Shown one piece after another: positions 35,200 through 44,523 of a stretch of DNA of 64,000 nt. Below the pieces are notes generated by a model, which saw only the letters and a program-made list of their open reading frames with translations, did not search any database and was not told where the DNA came from. Source of the stretch: Granulicella paludicola (lineage in GTDB: Bacteria; Acidobacteriota; Terriglobia; Terriglobales; Acidobacteriaceae); assembly GCF_025685545.1 (NCBI RefSeq), contig NZ_JAGSYC010000026.1:310001-374000 (forward strand). Direction: 5' to 3'. Each line of letters opens with the position of its first letter. The first letter of the stretch is position 1. The translations under genes were made by a program, and so were the position numbers.

Positions 35200-38100
35200 T
35201 TACGAACTCGCCAGCAGCTCCAGCAGCTCGCGCGTCTCGGTCAACACCACGTCCGCCTGCGCTCCGCTTAGCGGCCACTTCAGCACACCCTGCGGCGTGA
35301 ACTGCGCGCCATTCTTCGCGTTCTTTGCAACGAGCTTCATCAGCATGCCTGCGTTGATGCCTTTGCCGTCAGCTGCCGGCGCAGCATGCAGCTTTTCGCT
35401 GAAGGTGACGTACAGCATCTCGCGCATAGGCTTCATCTGCCCGGCCTTCACCGCCGGCGCTCCAGCCGGTCGCACCGCTGCTGTCTCTCTCAGCGCTCGC
35501 GTTGCATTCGACTCCGGTCGGTTCAGCGCAGCGCGGCTTGAAAACTGCAAGTTTGCCGTCTGCGGGGCCTGCCCATGCCTGCCCCACAGCGGAGTCGCCG
35601 GTCGCCCATACGAAGGTACCGTCTTCACCGGCGCCTTTGCCGGAGCAGCAACCTTCTTCGGTTCCTCTATCGCCGTGCGCTTGCGTTCCAACTGAGCAAT
35701 TCCCAGTTGCTCGCACGTGAGGCGAATCTCCGCCGCGGCGAGCAGATGCAGCACCGTCTCCGGTGGCTTACCGTAGCGGTCTTCCAACTCCGCGCGCACC
35801 TCCGTCAGAGTCGCCGCCGTCTCTGCGCCTGCGATCGCCTTATACATGCGCAGCCGCTGTCCCTCCTCAGGGATATACGCCTCGTCGATGCGCAGACTTA
35901 TCCCCAAATTCACTGTCACCTGCGGCCGCTCCTCGCGGCCCTCGCCCTTCAGGCGGCTGACGGCTTCTTCGAGCATCGTCGTGTACATCTCGAAGCCAAT
36001 CGCTTCGATGTGTCCCGACTGCTCGCCACCGAGCATATTGCCCGCTCCGCGCAGCTCGAGATCGAGCGCAGCGATCTTGAAGCCGGCGCCAAGATCTGAA
36101 AACTCCTTCAACGCCGCGAGTCGACGCCGAGCAATCTCCGTCAATTGCTGCTCCGGCGGAATCAGCAGGTAGGCGTACGCTCTACGATTCGAGCGTCCCA
36201 CGCGGCCACGTAGCTGATATAACTCGCTCAACCCATGACGATCTGCGCGGTTGATGATGATCGTGTTCGCGCGTGGAATATCCAGGCCGTTCTCGATGAT
36301 GCTTGTCGCGCAGAGCACGTCGTACTCGCCATCCATGAACGCGAGCATCGTGCGTTCAAGCTCGGCCTCTGGCAGTTGACCATGCCCGACGACGACACGC
36401 GCCTGCGGCACCAGCTCACGAATCTTCGCAGCGAGTTCGTAGATCGTCTCGACGCGGTTGTGCACGAAGTACACCTGTCCGCCGCGTTCCAGCTCCACCT
36501 CGACCGCAGTGCGGATCAGCTTTTCATCGAACTTCGCCACAATCGTCTGAATCGCCATACGGTCCTTGGGCGGCGTCTCGATGACGGACATATCGCGCAG
36601 CCCCACGAGCGACATATGCAGTGTGCGCGGGATGGGCGTGGCCGACATAGACAAGACATCAATCGACGCCCGCATCTGCTTCAGCCGCTCCTTGTGCTTC
36701 ACGCCGAAGCGCTGCTCCTCATCCACCACCAGAAGGCCGAGGTCTTGAAACTTCAGCCCCTGCCCCAGCAGCGCGTGCGTGCCCACAAGGATGTCCACCT
36801 TGCCCTGCTCGCACAGCTCCATCACATCCTTCTTTTCCTTCGCCGTGCGGAAGCGCGACAGCATCTCCACCACAATGGGGAACTTCGACATCCGACGCTT
36901 GAAACTTTCAAAGTGCTGGAAGCACAGCACGGTCGTCGGCGTAAGAATGGCGACCTGCTTGCCGTCCTGCACGGCCTTGAACGCCGCGCGCATCGCAACT
37001 TCAGTCTTGCCGTAGCCGACATCGCCACATAGCAGCCGGTCCATCGGCTGCGTGGTCTCCATATCATTCTTGATGTCCTTGATCGCGTTCAGCTGGTCTT
37101 CGGTCTCGTTGTAGTCGAACGCGTCTTCGAACTCGTGCATCATGTTGTTGTCGGGCGAGAAGGCATAGCCTTCAGCAGCCTTGCGCTGTGCGTAAAGCTT
37201 CAACAACTCTTCAGCCATGTCCTGCATGGCCTTCTTCACACGAGCCTTCGTTTTCGCCCACGCTGGATTCCCCAGCCGGTTGAGTTGCGGTGCAGGTCCT
37301 GTATCGGTTGACCGATACTTCTGGATCAGATCCAGCCGCGTCAGCGGAACATAGAGCTTCGCCTCTTCCGCGAAGGTGAGGATCATCAGCTCGAGGTTCG
37401 AGCCATCGCCCTGCTCGAGATTCCGCAAACCGTCGTAGCGCGCGATGCCGTGCTCCACATGAACGACAAAATCGCCGACGGCGAGATCGCGGAAGTCCGA
37501 AACAAATGCCGCAGTCTTCGACTTCTTGCGAGCGGGTCGCGCATTCACGTCGGCATCGTCGTTCAGGTCATTCGCGCCAACGACGATCACCTGCTGCGCC
37601 GATTTGCGTTCGAGGTCCATCACCTGCACGCCGTTGCTGATCGCAGCGCGCACGATCACCGGCGTGCGCAGGTCACCCGCCAGGTAACTCGACTCCGAGT
37701 ACACCGACGCCGACTGACCCTGTTCGACCCGCGAGCCGATGCGATACGCGACGCCATACTCCTGCATCAGCCCAGCGAGTCGCTCTACCTCGCCCTGATT
37801 TGGAGCAGCAATCAGCACTCGCGCCTCGCTCTCCATCCAAAGCTTCAGCTGGTCGATCATTGCGGGGATCGAGCCGTGAAAGCGCATCGTCGGCCGTGTT
37901 GCGAACTCGATTTCACTACCGTCACTGCGGTCGCCTTCAAGCACATCGACAGCGCCTAGCTGATCGAGATCGCAGCCGCTATAGCCGCGCACCTGGTCCT
38001 CCAGCTCCCACGGCGAAAGGTACAGATCCCCCGGCCCTACCAGCGAGCCGATGCCCGCGCGCTCATGTCGCTGCTCCACCTTGTTCCACCAGCGCTCGCC

Positions 38101-39057
38101 CTGATTCGCCACCATCGCAGGCTCTTCCACAAACACTCTCGCCTGCTTGCCCATCAGCTCCAGCAGGCTCGACTTCGCCCCTGCCACCGCCGCATAAAAC
38201 TCCCAACCAGGAAAGATTGTGGCTCCGCTCTCCGTGGTGCTCGGCTGTCCATCCGCAAGCTCGACGCTCTGCGTTCCTTTCTTCGTCAAACGCGCGTTGA
38301 TCTTGCCCAGCAGCTCATTCGTCGCCGGTGTCTCCGTCAGCGGCAGCAGAAGAACCTCATCTACATGGCCGGTACCCATAGCCGAGCGTTGCGTTTCTGG
38401 ATCGAACCTGCGGATCGACTCAATCTCATCGCCAAAGAAGTCGATGCGCACCGGCCGCTCCATCTCCGGCCCATACACATCGAGAATGCCACCGCGGATC
38501 GTCACCTGCCCTGGCATCTCCACCACGTCCACGCGTGTGTAGCCCACCTGGATCAAATGCTCCACCAGCATGTCCGGCATATGTTCTTCGCCCACGGCCA
38601 GCCGCAGCGCCAGGGCCGCGTAATACTCGCGACCGAACAGCCGCATGCACGCAGCTTCCATCGGAGCGATCACCACCTTCGCCGTACCGCTGGCCAGCTT
38701 CCACAATGCAGCCGCTCGCTGCTCCTGGATCTCTCCATGCGGCGACAGATTCTCAAACGGAAGCACATCATGCGCTGGCAGTCTTAGCACTTCATCCGGC
38801 TTCAGCGCACCCGTCAGCTCACACGCCGCGAGCACTGCCGTATGCAGCGCCTCTGCCGCCTTGTTATCAGCGACCAACACCAGCGCAGGAGCCTGCGCGG
38901 CCTTTACGAAGTACGGAAGATACAGCCCACGCGCCGTAGCCGTGAGTCCAGACACACGTCTCCGACCCGTGCCGCCCGCCAGGTGGCGACGCACACGCTC
39001 AAAGGCTGCGGAGGACTCCAGGTCCGCCATCAATTCGCGGACGAAAGGAAGAATCAT
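35200..39057 (-). CDS. mfd: transcription-repair coupling factor
   Basis: Mfd removes RNA polymerase stalled at DNA lesions and recruits UvrA/UvrB. At 1285 residues it is longer than the usual 1100-1180. Domains in order: UvrB-like module (about 30-330), RNA-polymerase interaction domain (about 540-610, FVVHVEHGIARYDG), SF2 translocase with Walker A GDVGYGKTEVA near 678, VVDEEQRFGVKH near 774 and RGRVGRSNR near 950, and the C-terminal D7 domain. An Ala/Pro/Lys/Arg-rich segment of about 75 residues sits inside D7 (about 1150-1225, for example AAPAKAPVKT) and accounts for most of the extra length. It converges with the acyltransferase gene. Confidence 0.97.
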   Translation of the reverse strand: MILPFVRELMADLESSAAFERVRRHLAGGTGRRRVSGLTATARGLYLPYFVKAAQAPALVLVADNKAAEALHTAVLAACELTGALKPDEVLRLPAHDVLPFENLSPHGEIQEQRAAALWKLASGTAKVVIAPMEAACMRLFGREYYAALALRLAVGEEHMPDMLVEHLIQVGYTRVDVVEMPGQVTIRGGILDVYGPEMERPVRIDFFGDEIESIRRFDPETQRSAMGTGHVDEVLLLPLTETPATNELLGKINARLTKKGTQSVELADGQPSTTESGATIFPGWEFYAAVAGAKSSLLELMGKQARVFVEEPAMVANQGERWWNKVEQRHERAGIGSLVGPGDLYLSPWELEDQVRGYSGCDLDQLGAVDVLEGDRSDGSEIEFATRPTMRFHGSIPAMIDQLKLWMESEARVLIAAPNQGEVERLAGLMQEYGVAYRIGSRVEQGQSASVYSESSYLAGDLRTPVIVRAAISNGVQVMDLERKSAQQVIVVGANDLNDDADVNARPARKKSKTAAFVSDFRDLAVGDFVVHVEHGIARYDGLRNLEQGDGSNLELMILTFAEEAKLYVPLTRLDLIQKYRSTDTGPAPQLNRLGNPAWAKTKARVKKAMQDMAEELLKLYAQRKAAEGYAFSPDNNMMHEFEDAFDYNETEDQLNAIKDIKNDMETTQPMDRLLCGDVGYGKTEVAMRAAFKAVQDGKQVAILTPTTVLCFQHFESFKRRMSKFPIVVEMLSRFRTAKEKKDVMELCEQGKVDILVGTHALLGQGLKFQDLGLLVVDEEQRFGVKHKERLKQMRASIDVLSMSATPIPRTLHMSLVGLRDMSVIETPPKDRMAIQTIVAKFDEKLIRTAVEVELERGGQVYFVHNRVETIYELAAKIRELVPQARVVVGHGQLPEAELERTMLAFMDGEYDVLCATSIIENGLDIPRANTIIINRADRHGLSELYQLRGRVGRSNRRAYAYLLIPPEQQLTEIARRRLAALKEFSDLGAGFKIAALDLELRGAGNMLGGEQSGHIEAIGFEMYTTMLEEAVSRLKGEGREERPQVTVNLGISLRIDEAYIPEEGQRLRMYKAIAGAETAATLTEVRAELEDRYGKPPETVLHLLAAAEIRLTCEQLGIAQLERKRTAIEEPKKVAAPAKAPVKTVPSYGRPATPLWGRHGQAPQTANLQFSSRAALNRPESNATRALRETAAVRPAGAPAVKAGQMKPMREMLYVTFSEKLHAAPAADGKGINAGMLMKLVAKNAKNGAQFTPQGVLKWPLSGAQADVVLTETRELLELLASS

Positions 39058-39119
39058 ACCTCTACGATTCTATCCGGTAGGTGGCTTCACTCGTCCTATT
39101 CGGTGATAAGTCGCGATGG

Positions 39120-40046
39120 CTACAGCTCACGAATCTCGCCATCTGCCTCCGTCTCCACATTCTCGCTTAGGATCGCCTGCCCATACTCCAGCAGCGTCAC
39201 CATGAACACACCACCGCAGATATTGCCCGCCACCGCTGGCCCGAGCCACTGCGGATAGGCCGACCAAGGCAGTTGATGCGTGAGCACCGCAATCAGGATT
39301 TCGCCACTCGTTGCAATGCAGTGGGCAAAGTTCCCCAGACCCACCACAAACGTCAGCGCCCAGATGATCATCACCGAGCCGGTGATCGAATGCGACCCCG
39401 ACACCAGCCACGCAGCCGTCGCGATAATCCATCCACCGACCACGCCGCTCCAGAAGATCGTGCTCACAGGCTCGTGGACAGCCGCCAGTCCCAGCCCCGC
39501 CATCGCCTGCACCACATCAGCGGGAATGGCATGTGTCAGCGCAGCCAGGCTCGCAAACGCAAGCGCTCCCACGATATTCGACGGCAGCACCGTGGCCCAC
39601 AGCCTCAGCGTGTTCCATATCTGCCGTGGCTCCGTCAGCACCAGTGCCACTGGGTACAGCGTGTTCTCCGTAAACAGCTGGCTCCGCCCCAGAATCACCA
39701 CGATAAAGCCCAGCGGATAGAACATCCGCGAGATCATAAACGCACCGCCCGCCGTCCCGAGGTGAGCGATTGCCACGCCTACGCCCAGGGCTGACAGTCC
39801 CATAAAGATGCCGCCCGTCACACCCGAGATCGCCAGCGACACCGTCGTCCGCTTCAACTCTTCGCGGGCGTTCTTCGCCACCTGCTGGTAGATCTCCGTG
39901 GCGCTCGGTCGGGAGAGGTTCTTCTGGTGCGAGGCCGAACCGTCCGCTTCGCCACCCTCTGCCGGCGCGGATGTCGCCTCTTCCGGTGTAGCCCAGCCGC
40001 TCTCTACTTTTTCTTCCTGGTTGGGGCTTTCGTTCTCGTTCGACAC
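39120..40046 (-). CDS. formate/nitrite transporter family channel
   Basis: A 308-residue protein. Residues 1-60 are acidic and disordered; the rest contains six helices of the FNT family, pentameric channels for formate, nitrite or hydrosulfide. Family text includes SLAISGVTGGIFMGLSALGV near 69-88, RSQLFTENTLYPVALVL near 121-137 and VGLGNFAHCIATSGEI near 233-248. The overall type resembles E. coli YfdC more than FocA or NirC. No formate dehydrogenase, pyruvate-formate lyase or nitrite reductase gene is nearby, so the permeant anion cannot be named. It is divergent from gatB across 85 bases. Confidence 0.85.
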   Translation of the reverse strand: MSNENESPNQEEKVESGWATPEEATSAPAEGGEADGSASHQKNLSRPSATEIYQQVAKNAREELKRTTVSLAISGVTGGIFMGLSALGVGVAIAHLGTAGGAFMISRMFYPLGFIVVILGRSQLFTENTLYPVALVLTEPRQIWNTLRLWATVLPSNIVGALAFASLAALTHAIPADVVQAMAGLGLAAVHEPVSTIFWSGVVGGWIIATAAWLVSGSHSITGSVMIIWALTFVVGLGNFAHCIATSGEILIAVLTHQLPWSAYPQWLGPAVAGNICGGVFMVTLLEYGQAILSENVETEADGEIREL

Positions 40047-40131
40047 AGTCGTACCTCGCCTAATCTGACAGTTCCCTCTTCAGATGCACTCACGCCCTCG
40101 AAATCCGCCTCAGGTTGGTAAAATCGAAGCA

Positions 40132-41640
40132 ATGTCAGCAGCGCTCGCACTCTCGCCCGAAGTCCTCGCCAAATATCAGCCCGTCATCGGGCTTGAAGTC
40201 CACGTCCAGCTGCTGACCAAGACCAAGGCCTTCTGCGGCTGCAAGAACGAATACGGCGGCGAGCCCAACACCCACGTCTGCCCCGTCTGCCTCGGCCTGC
40301 CCGGCGCTCTGCCTGTACTCAACAAGCAGGCCGTGGAGTACGCCGTTCTCGCAGCCAAGGCCATCGGCTGCGAGATTCGCGAGACCAGTATCTTCTCGCG
40401 TAAGAACTACTTCTATCCCGACTCCCCCAAGGGCTACCAGATTTCCCAGTTCGACAAGCCCATCGCCGAGAACGGCGAGCTGATCGTTCCCGGCTTCGAC
40501 GCCGCTGGCAACGCGATCTCCAAGCGCATCGGCATCACGCGCCTGCACATGGAAGAAGACGCCGGCAAGAGCCTCCACGACGGCTTTGCCGACTCCGCTT
40601 CACGCACCTACATCGACCTTAACCGCTGCGGCACTCCCCTCGTTGAGATCGTCTCCGAGCCGGATCTCCGCACCGCCGACGAGGTGTTCGAATACCTCAC
40701 CAAGCTCAAGGAAATCCTGCTTTACACCGGCGTATCCGACTGCAACATGGAGGAAGGTTCGCTCCGCTGCGATGCCAACGTCTCCGTGATGCTGAAGTCC
40801 GACTGGGAGGCGCGCGGTACGGCCGCCTATGGCACCAAGGCCGAGGTCAAGAACGTCAACAGCTTCCGCTACATCCGCGCTGCGGTCGAATACGAGATCG
40901 AGCGCCAGATCGGCGTCATCGAAGACGGTGGTCGCGTCGTGCAGGAGTCCCGCCTCTGGAACAACGCCGAAGGCCGCACCTACTCCATGCGCTCCAAGGA
41001 GCAGGCCCACGACTATCGCTACTTCCCCGAGCCCGACCTGCCTGCACTCGTCGTCGGTGCCGAGTGGCAGAAAAACATCCTCAGCGCCATGCCCGAGCTT
41101 CCCGAAGCCCGCCGCGCGCGTCTCGCCTCCGAGTACGGTCTCTCCACGCAGGACGCGGCCACACTCACCACCGACCGCGAACTCGGCGACTTCTTCCAGC
41201 AGGCAGCTGCGCTCGCGAAGAGTCCCAAACGCGTCGCCGCCATCCTGCTCTCCGAGATCACCATGCGCCTCCGCGGCGGCGAACTTGTACTGGGCCAATC
41301 CCCGGTGTCCCTCAACGGCCTGGTCCTCGCAGCCGACCTCGCCGAAGCGGGCGAGATCAGCTCCAAGCAGCTCAAGCAGCTGCTCGATAGCTGCTTCACC
41401 GAGAGCAAGGACTTCGCCTTCATCTACGACCGCGACAAGCCCCAGCAGATCTCGGACACCTCCGCCATCGAAGCCATGATCGACGAGGTCATCGCCGCGA
41501 ACCCCGCGCAGGTCGCACAGTTCAAGGGCGGCAAACGCACCGTCAGCGCTTTCTTTGTCGGGCAGGTGATGAAGCTGAGCAAGGGGCAGGCAAATCCCGC
41601 CCTGCTCAACGAGCTGGTCGTCAAGAAGCTCGACGCGTAG
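40132..41640 (+). CDS. gatB: aspartyl/glutamyl-tRNA amidotransferase subunit B
   Basis: GatB is the kinase/transamidase subunit of GatCAB, which converts Glu-tRNA(Gln) and Asp-tRNA(Asn) to the cognate amidated forms. ATG 40132 gives 502 residues; the frame extends 16 codons further without family similarity. Signatures are YQPVIGLEVHVQLLTKTKAF near 14-33, zinc cysteines in CGCKNE and CPVCLGLPG, RKNYFYPDSPKGYQISQFD near 100-118, and the C-terminal YqeY-like tail (VGQVMKLSKGQANPALLNEL). The third codon position is dominated by C, unlike ppc at the left end. A terminator follows directly. gatA and gatC are elsewhere. Confidence 0.97.
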   Translation: MSAALALSPEVLAKYQPVIGLEVHVQLLTKTKAFCGCKNEYGGEPNTHVCPVCLGLPGALPVLNKQAVEYAVLAAKAIGCEIRETSIFSRKNYFYPDSPKGYQISQFDKPIAENGELIVPGFDAAGNAISKRIGITRLHMEEDAGKSLHDGFADSASRTYIDLNRCGTPLVEIVSEPDLRTADEVFEYLTKLKEILLYTGVSDCNMEEGSLRCDANVSVMLKSDWEARGTAAYGTKAEVKNVNSFRYIRAAVEYEIERQIGVIEDGGRVVQESRLWNNAEGRTYSMRSKEQAHDYRYFPEPDLPALVVGAEWQKNILSAMPELPEARRARLASEYGLSTQDAATLTTDRELGDFFQQAAALAKSPKRVAAILLSEITMRLRGGELVLGQSPVSLNGLVLAADLAEAGEISSKQLKQLLDSCFTESKDFAFIYDRDKPQQISDTSAIEAMIDEVIAANPAQVAQFKGGKRTVSAFFVGQVMKLSKGQANPALLNELVVKKLDA

Positions 41641-41663
41641 CTCTCTCTGAAGGTAGGTAAACT

Positions 41664-41697
41664 ATCGGCGCATCCCAGGCGGGTGCGCCGATTCTTT
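41664..41697 (+). terminator. Rho-independent terminator after gatB
   Basis: A nine-base perfect stem ATCGGCGCA/TGCGCCGAT (41664-41672 and 41684-41692), extended inward by CCC/GGG with one bulge, is followed by TCTTTTC. It starts 24 bases after the stop codon. Confidence 0.8.
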
Positions 41698-42417
41698 TCA
41701 TGGATGATGCTGTGCCCATACCGTAAGCCGTTTTCCCCACGCGGAGTGATCCGCCACGCTCATTACCGGATTGGCTCCGATAAAGATCAGCCCGCCAACC
41801 ACCGTCACCAGCAGCGGACGCCTCCACGTAAACAGATCGAAAACAAACAATAACCCGATGATGCCCAGGCAGACCACGGGAACAAGAAAAAAGTGATGCT
41901 GCACCAACGGAATGCGCGACAGCGCCGGAGGCAGCAGCATCACGTTCGCGATCAGGAGCAGCCGCTTATGCACCTTGCGGTGGTTGCGCTTCCAGATCGC
42001 CACAGCGACGAACGCACCGAAGATCAGGATGCCGATCACGTTGTCGATCAGAAACGACTCCGGCGTGAAGAACGCCGGTAGCTGCGCTCCTCGGCGCAGC
42101 GTACCAAAAGGTGCCAGCACACCGAGCACCACCATCAGCCCAGCAACCACCGCCCCAAACACACCGAGCTTGCGATGAAGCCGAACGTTCCCCGCCGAGA
42201 TCAGACTCGACTGCACAGCGAAGAGAATAATCCACGTTGAAAACACGGCACCATGCAGATGCACCAGCAGGCTCGGCAGATGAGCGAAGACTGCACCTCT
42301 GAGAAAGTAGCTGGGCGCGAACCCGACCACCACGGTCAGCAGCATAAAAAACGAGAGGGTCGTGAAGAAAACATCGTCAGCACGCTTCACTGCAGGACGC
42401 GCAATCAGGGTGGCCAT
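41698..42417 (-). CDS. integral membrane protein of unknown function
   Basis: A 239-residue protein with six or seven membrane helices. Histidines near helix ends (SLLVHLHGAVFSTW near 50-63, RLHRKLGVFG near 79, HRKVHKRLLL near 146-155) occur in the spacing seen in heme-binding or DUF2306/cytochrome b561-like membrane proteins, but I cannot place it in a defined family. It ends HSAWGKRLTVWAQHHP. It faces the end of gatB and starts on the opposite side of a 159-base gap from the DHA2 exporter. A redox or sensory membrane role is possible; nothing in the context decides. Confidence 0.65.
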   Translation of the reverse strand: MATLIARPAVKRADDVFFTTLSFFMLLTVVVGFAPSYFLRGAVFAHLPSLLVHLHGAVFSTWIILFAVQSSLISAGNVRLHRKLGVFGAVVAGLMVVLGVLAPFGTLRRGAQLPAFFTPESFLIDNVIGILIFGAFVAVAIWKRNHRKVHKRLLLIANVMLLPPALSRIPLVQHHFFLVPVVCLGIIGLLFVFDLFTWRRPLLVTVVGGLIFIGANPVMSVADHSAWGKRLTVWAQHHP

Positions 42418-42576
42418 AAGGGGATCTCACTGAGCCGATTTTTCAGACGGAAACTGGATTCGATTTTAGGGGCATCTCCTCTTTTTCGCAGCAAATCGCG
42501 CGTCTTTCTCGCCAATTTATGCGTAGAGACAACATCAAGCGCATCCTGTCGCCCCGCGAACGAATCCAATCTGCAG

Positions 42577-44004
42577 ATGCCTGAGAACCCCAAGAAACCG
42601 ACCCACCCCAACGTCATACTTTCTATCTGCTGCATGAGCCTGCTGCTCATTGCGATGGACGTCACGATCGTCAACGTCGCTCTACCCTCCATCGAGCACG
42701 AACTACACGCCTCTGTCGCTCAGCTTCAGTGGATCATCGACGCCTACACGCTCGTGCTTGCGAGCCTGCTGATGCTCTCCGGCTCCATGTCCGATCGCTT
42801 CGGTCGACGCCGCATCTTCCAGATCGGCCTTGCCATGTTTTCGCTAGGCTCGCTGCTCTGCTCCATCGCGCCTAACATCCACACGCTGATTCTCTTCCGC
42901 GGCCTGCAAGGCATCGGCGCGTCCATGCTGAACCCCGTTGCGCTCTCCATCATTGCCAACGCCTTTACCGTGCCGAAGGAACGCGCCCGCGCTGTCGGCA
43001 TCTGGGGAGCCGTTGCCGGCGCCTCACTCGCGCTCGGCCCGCTCATCGGCGGCGCGCTCGTGCAGACCGTCGGCTGGCGAGCCATCTTCTGGATCAACCT
43101 GCCCATCTCCATCGCGGCCATCGTTCTCACCGCACTCTTCGTGCCGGAGTCGAAAGCTCCCCGCGCCCGTCGCCCCGACCCGCTCGGCCAGCTCTTCATC
43201 TTCGGCTTCCTCTGCTGTCTTACCTACGCCGTCATCGATAGTCCCATCGCCGGCTGGCGCGCACCGCACATCCTCGCAATGCTCGGCTCTGCCCTCGTGC
43301 TCTTCCTACTCTTCCTTCTGCACGAGCACCGCCGCCAGCTGTCACAGACCGACCCGCTCGTCGACCTGCGCTTCTTCCGCAGCGTTCCCTTCTCGACAGC
43401 ATCGGTGCTCGGCATCAGCGCCTTCGGCTGCTTCGCTGGCTTCCTCTTCCTCAACACGCTTTACCTGCAGCAGGTCCGCCATCTCGCAGCCTTCACGACC
43501 GGGCTCTGCACACTGCCACTCGCTGTCACGATGATGATCTGCTCTCCGCTTTCCGGTCGTCTCGTTGGTAGCCGCGGTCCACGCCCGTCGCTGTTGCTGG
43601 CGGGCTTTGGCTTCACGGCGAGCACGCTGATCCTCACGAATCTCTCCACCACCACGCCGCTCTTCATCGTGCTCAGCGCCTACGTACTCTTCGGTATCGG
43701 ACTGGGTATGGTGAACCCCGCCATTTCTAACAGTGCCGTCGAAGGCATGCCGCTCTCGCAGGCAGGCGTCGCCGCAGCCATCGCCTCCACCAGCCGACAG
43801 GTCGGTGCTGCCCTCGGTGTTGCGATCGCAGGCACCGTCGTCAGCCTCAGTCACGCGCACCACACCGACCTCGCGCTCGCCACGCACCCCATCTGGTGGC
43901 TCATGGTCGCGGCAGGTTTGCTCGTCTTTGCTTGCGGCATCGTCTCGAATACCGCTTGGGCCAAGGCCAGCGCGCAGAAGGTCGCGTTCCTCTTCCAAGC
44001 CTAG
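42577..44004 (+). CDS. MFS transporter, DHA2 (14-helix) drug exporter
   Basis: A 475-residue major facilitator of the EmrB/QacA (DHA2) type with about fourteen helices. ATG 42577 fits the family start, MSLLLIAMDVTIVNVALPSI occurring about 20 residues in. Motif A appears as GSMSDRFGRRRIFQIG near 62-77 and motif C-like text GAVAGASLALGPLIGG near 137-152. Such proteins expel antibiotics, detergents or metabolites by proton antiport. No EmrA-type adaptor or TetR-type regulator is adjacent, so the gene stands alone. The frame continues upstream for about 108 codons but that part lacks similarity and overlaps the divergent gene. Confidence 0.88.
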   Translation: MPENPKKPTHPNVILSICCMSLLLIAMDVTIVNVALPSIEHELHASVAQLQWIIDAYTLVLASLLMLSGSMSDRFGRRRIFQIGLAMFSLGSLLCSIAPNIHTLILFRGLQGIGASMLNPVALSIIANAFTVPKERARAVGIWGAVAGASLALGPLIGGALVQTVGWRAIFWINLPISIAAIVLTALFVPESKAPRARRPDPLGQLFIFGFLCCLTYAVIDSPIAGWRAPHILAMLGSALVLFLLFLLHEHRRQLSQTDPLVDLRFFRSVPFSTASVLGISAFGCFAGFLFLNTLYLQQVRHLAAFTTGLCTLPLAVTMMICSPLSGRLVGSRGPRPSLLLAGFGFTASTLILTNLSTTTPLFIVLSAYVLFGIGLGMVNPAISNSAVEGMPLSQAGVAAAIASTSRQVGAALGVAIAGTVVSLSHAHHTDLALATHPIWWLMVAAGLLVFACGIVSNTAWAKASAQKVAFLFQA

Positions 44005-44042
44005 TACTGCATCCTGCTTGCTACATGGTGATGCAGTATTCT
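44005..44042 (+). terminator. possible terminator after the DHA2 exporter
   Basis: TACTGCATC and GATGCAGTA form a nine-base stem (44005-44013 and 44030-44038) with a 16-base loop, followed by TTCTC. It lies at once after the stop codon. The next gene begins 12 bases later, so it may attenuate rather than end transcription. Confidence 0.4.
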
Positions 44043-44049
44043 CATCCTC

Positions 44050-44520
44050 ATGAAGCCTCTGCGCGAAGCCATCACTCTGCTTGGCCTTGTACTGCCTGCG
44101 ATCTACCTCGCGATCACGTATTCGTCGCTGCCTTCGCTAATTCCGAGTCACTTCTCACTCAGCGGCCAGCCCGACCGCTTCGCCGCTCGAGGAGTTCTCT
44201 GGTTCATCCTCGGCATCTCCGCCGTTCTTTACCTGCTGCTCACGGTCGTCGGGCAATTCCCCCGCCTCTTCAATCTGCCTGGGCCGCGCAATGGCTCCAG
44301 CCGCGCTCGCGCGGAAGCCCTCGGGAAAGAACTCGTCGCCTGGCTGCGCCTGGAGATCGTTCTTACCTTCGCCTGGCTCGTCTGGTCCATTCTCTCCATT
44401 GCGCACCACCGCACGCATGATCTCAGCACAGGCTTTACGTTGGTAGCGTTCCTCGTCATTACGGCGACGACACTTTATTACCTCTTCCGCATGAAACAGG
44501 CCGCAGAGACGAAGCCGTAG
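44050..44520 (+). CDS. DUF1648-domain small membrane protein
   Basis: A 156-residue protein with four predicted membrane helices. The first loop carries SLIPSHFSLSGQPDRFA (residues about 32-48), the signature of DUF1648, seen in SdpI-type immunity proteins and in many membrane proteins of unknown role. The SdpI C-terminal domain itself is not evident. A second conserved element is a helix ending AHHRTHDLS. It follows the DHA2 gene and converges with the DedA-rhodanese gene three bases away. Confidence 0.75.
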   Translation: MKPLREAITLLGLVLPAIYLAITYSSLPSLIPSHFSLSGQPDRFAARGVLWFILGISAVLYLLLTVVGQFPRLFNLPGPRNGSSRARAEALGKELVAWLRLEIVLTFAWLVWSILSIAHHRTHDLSTGFTLVAFLVITATTLYYLFRMKQAAETKP

Positions 44521-44523
44521 CCG

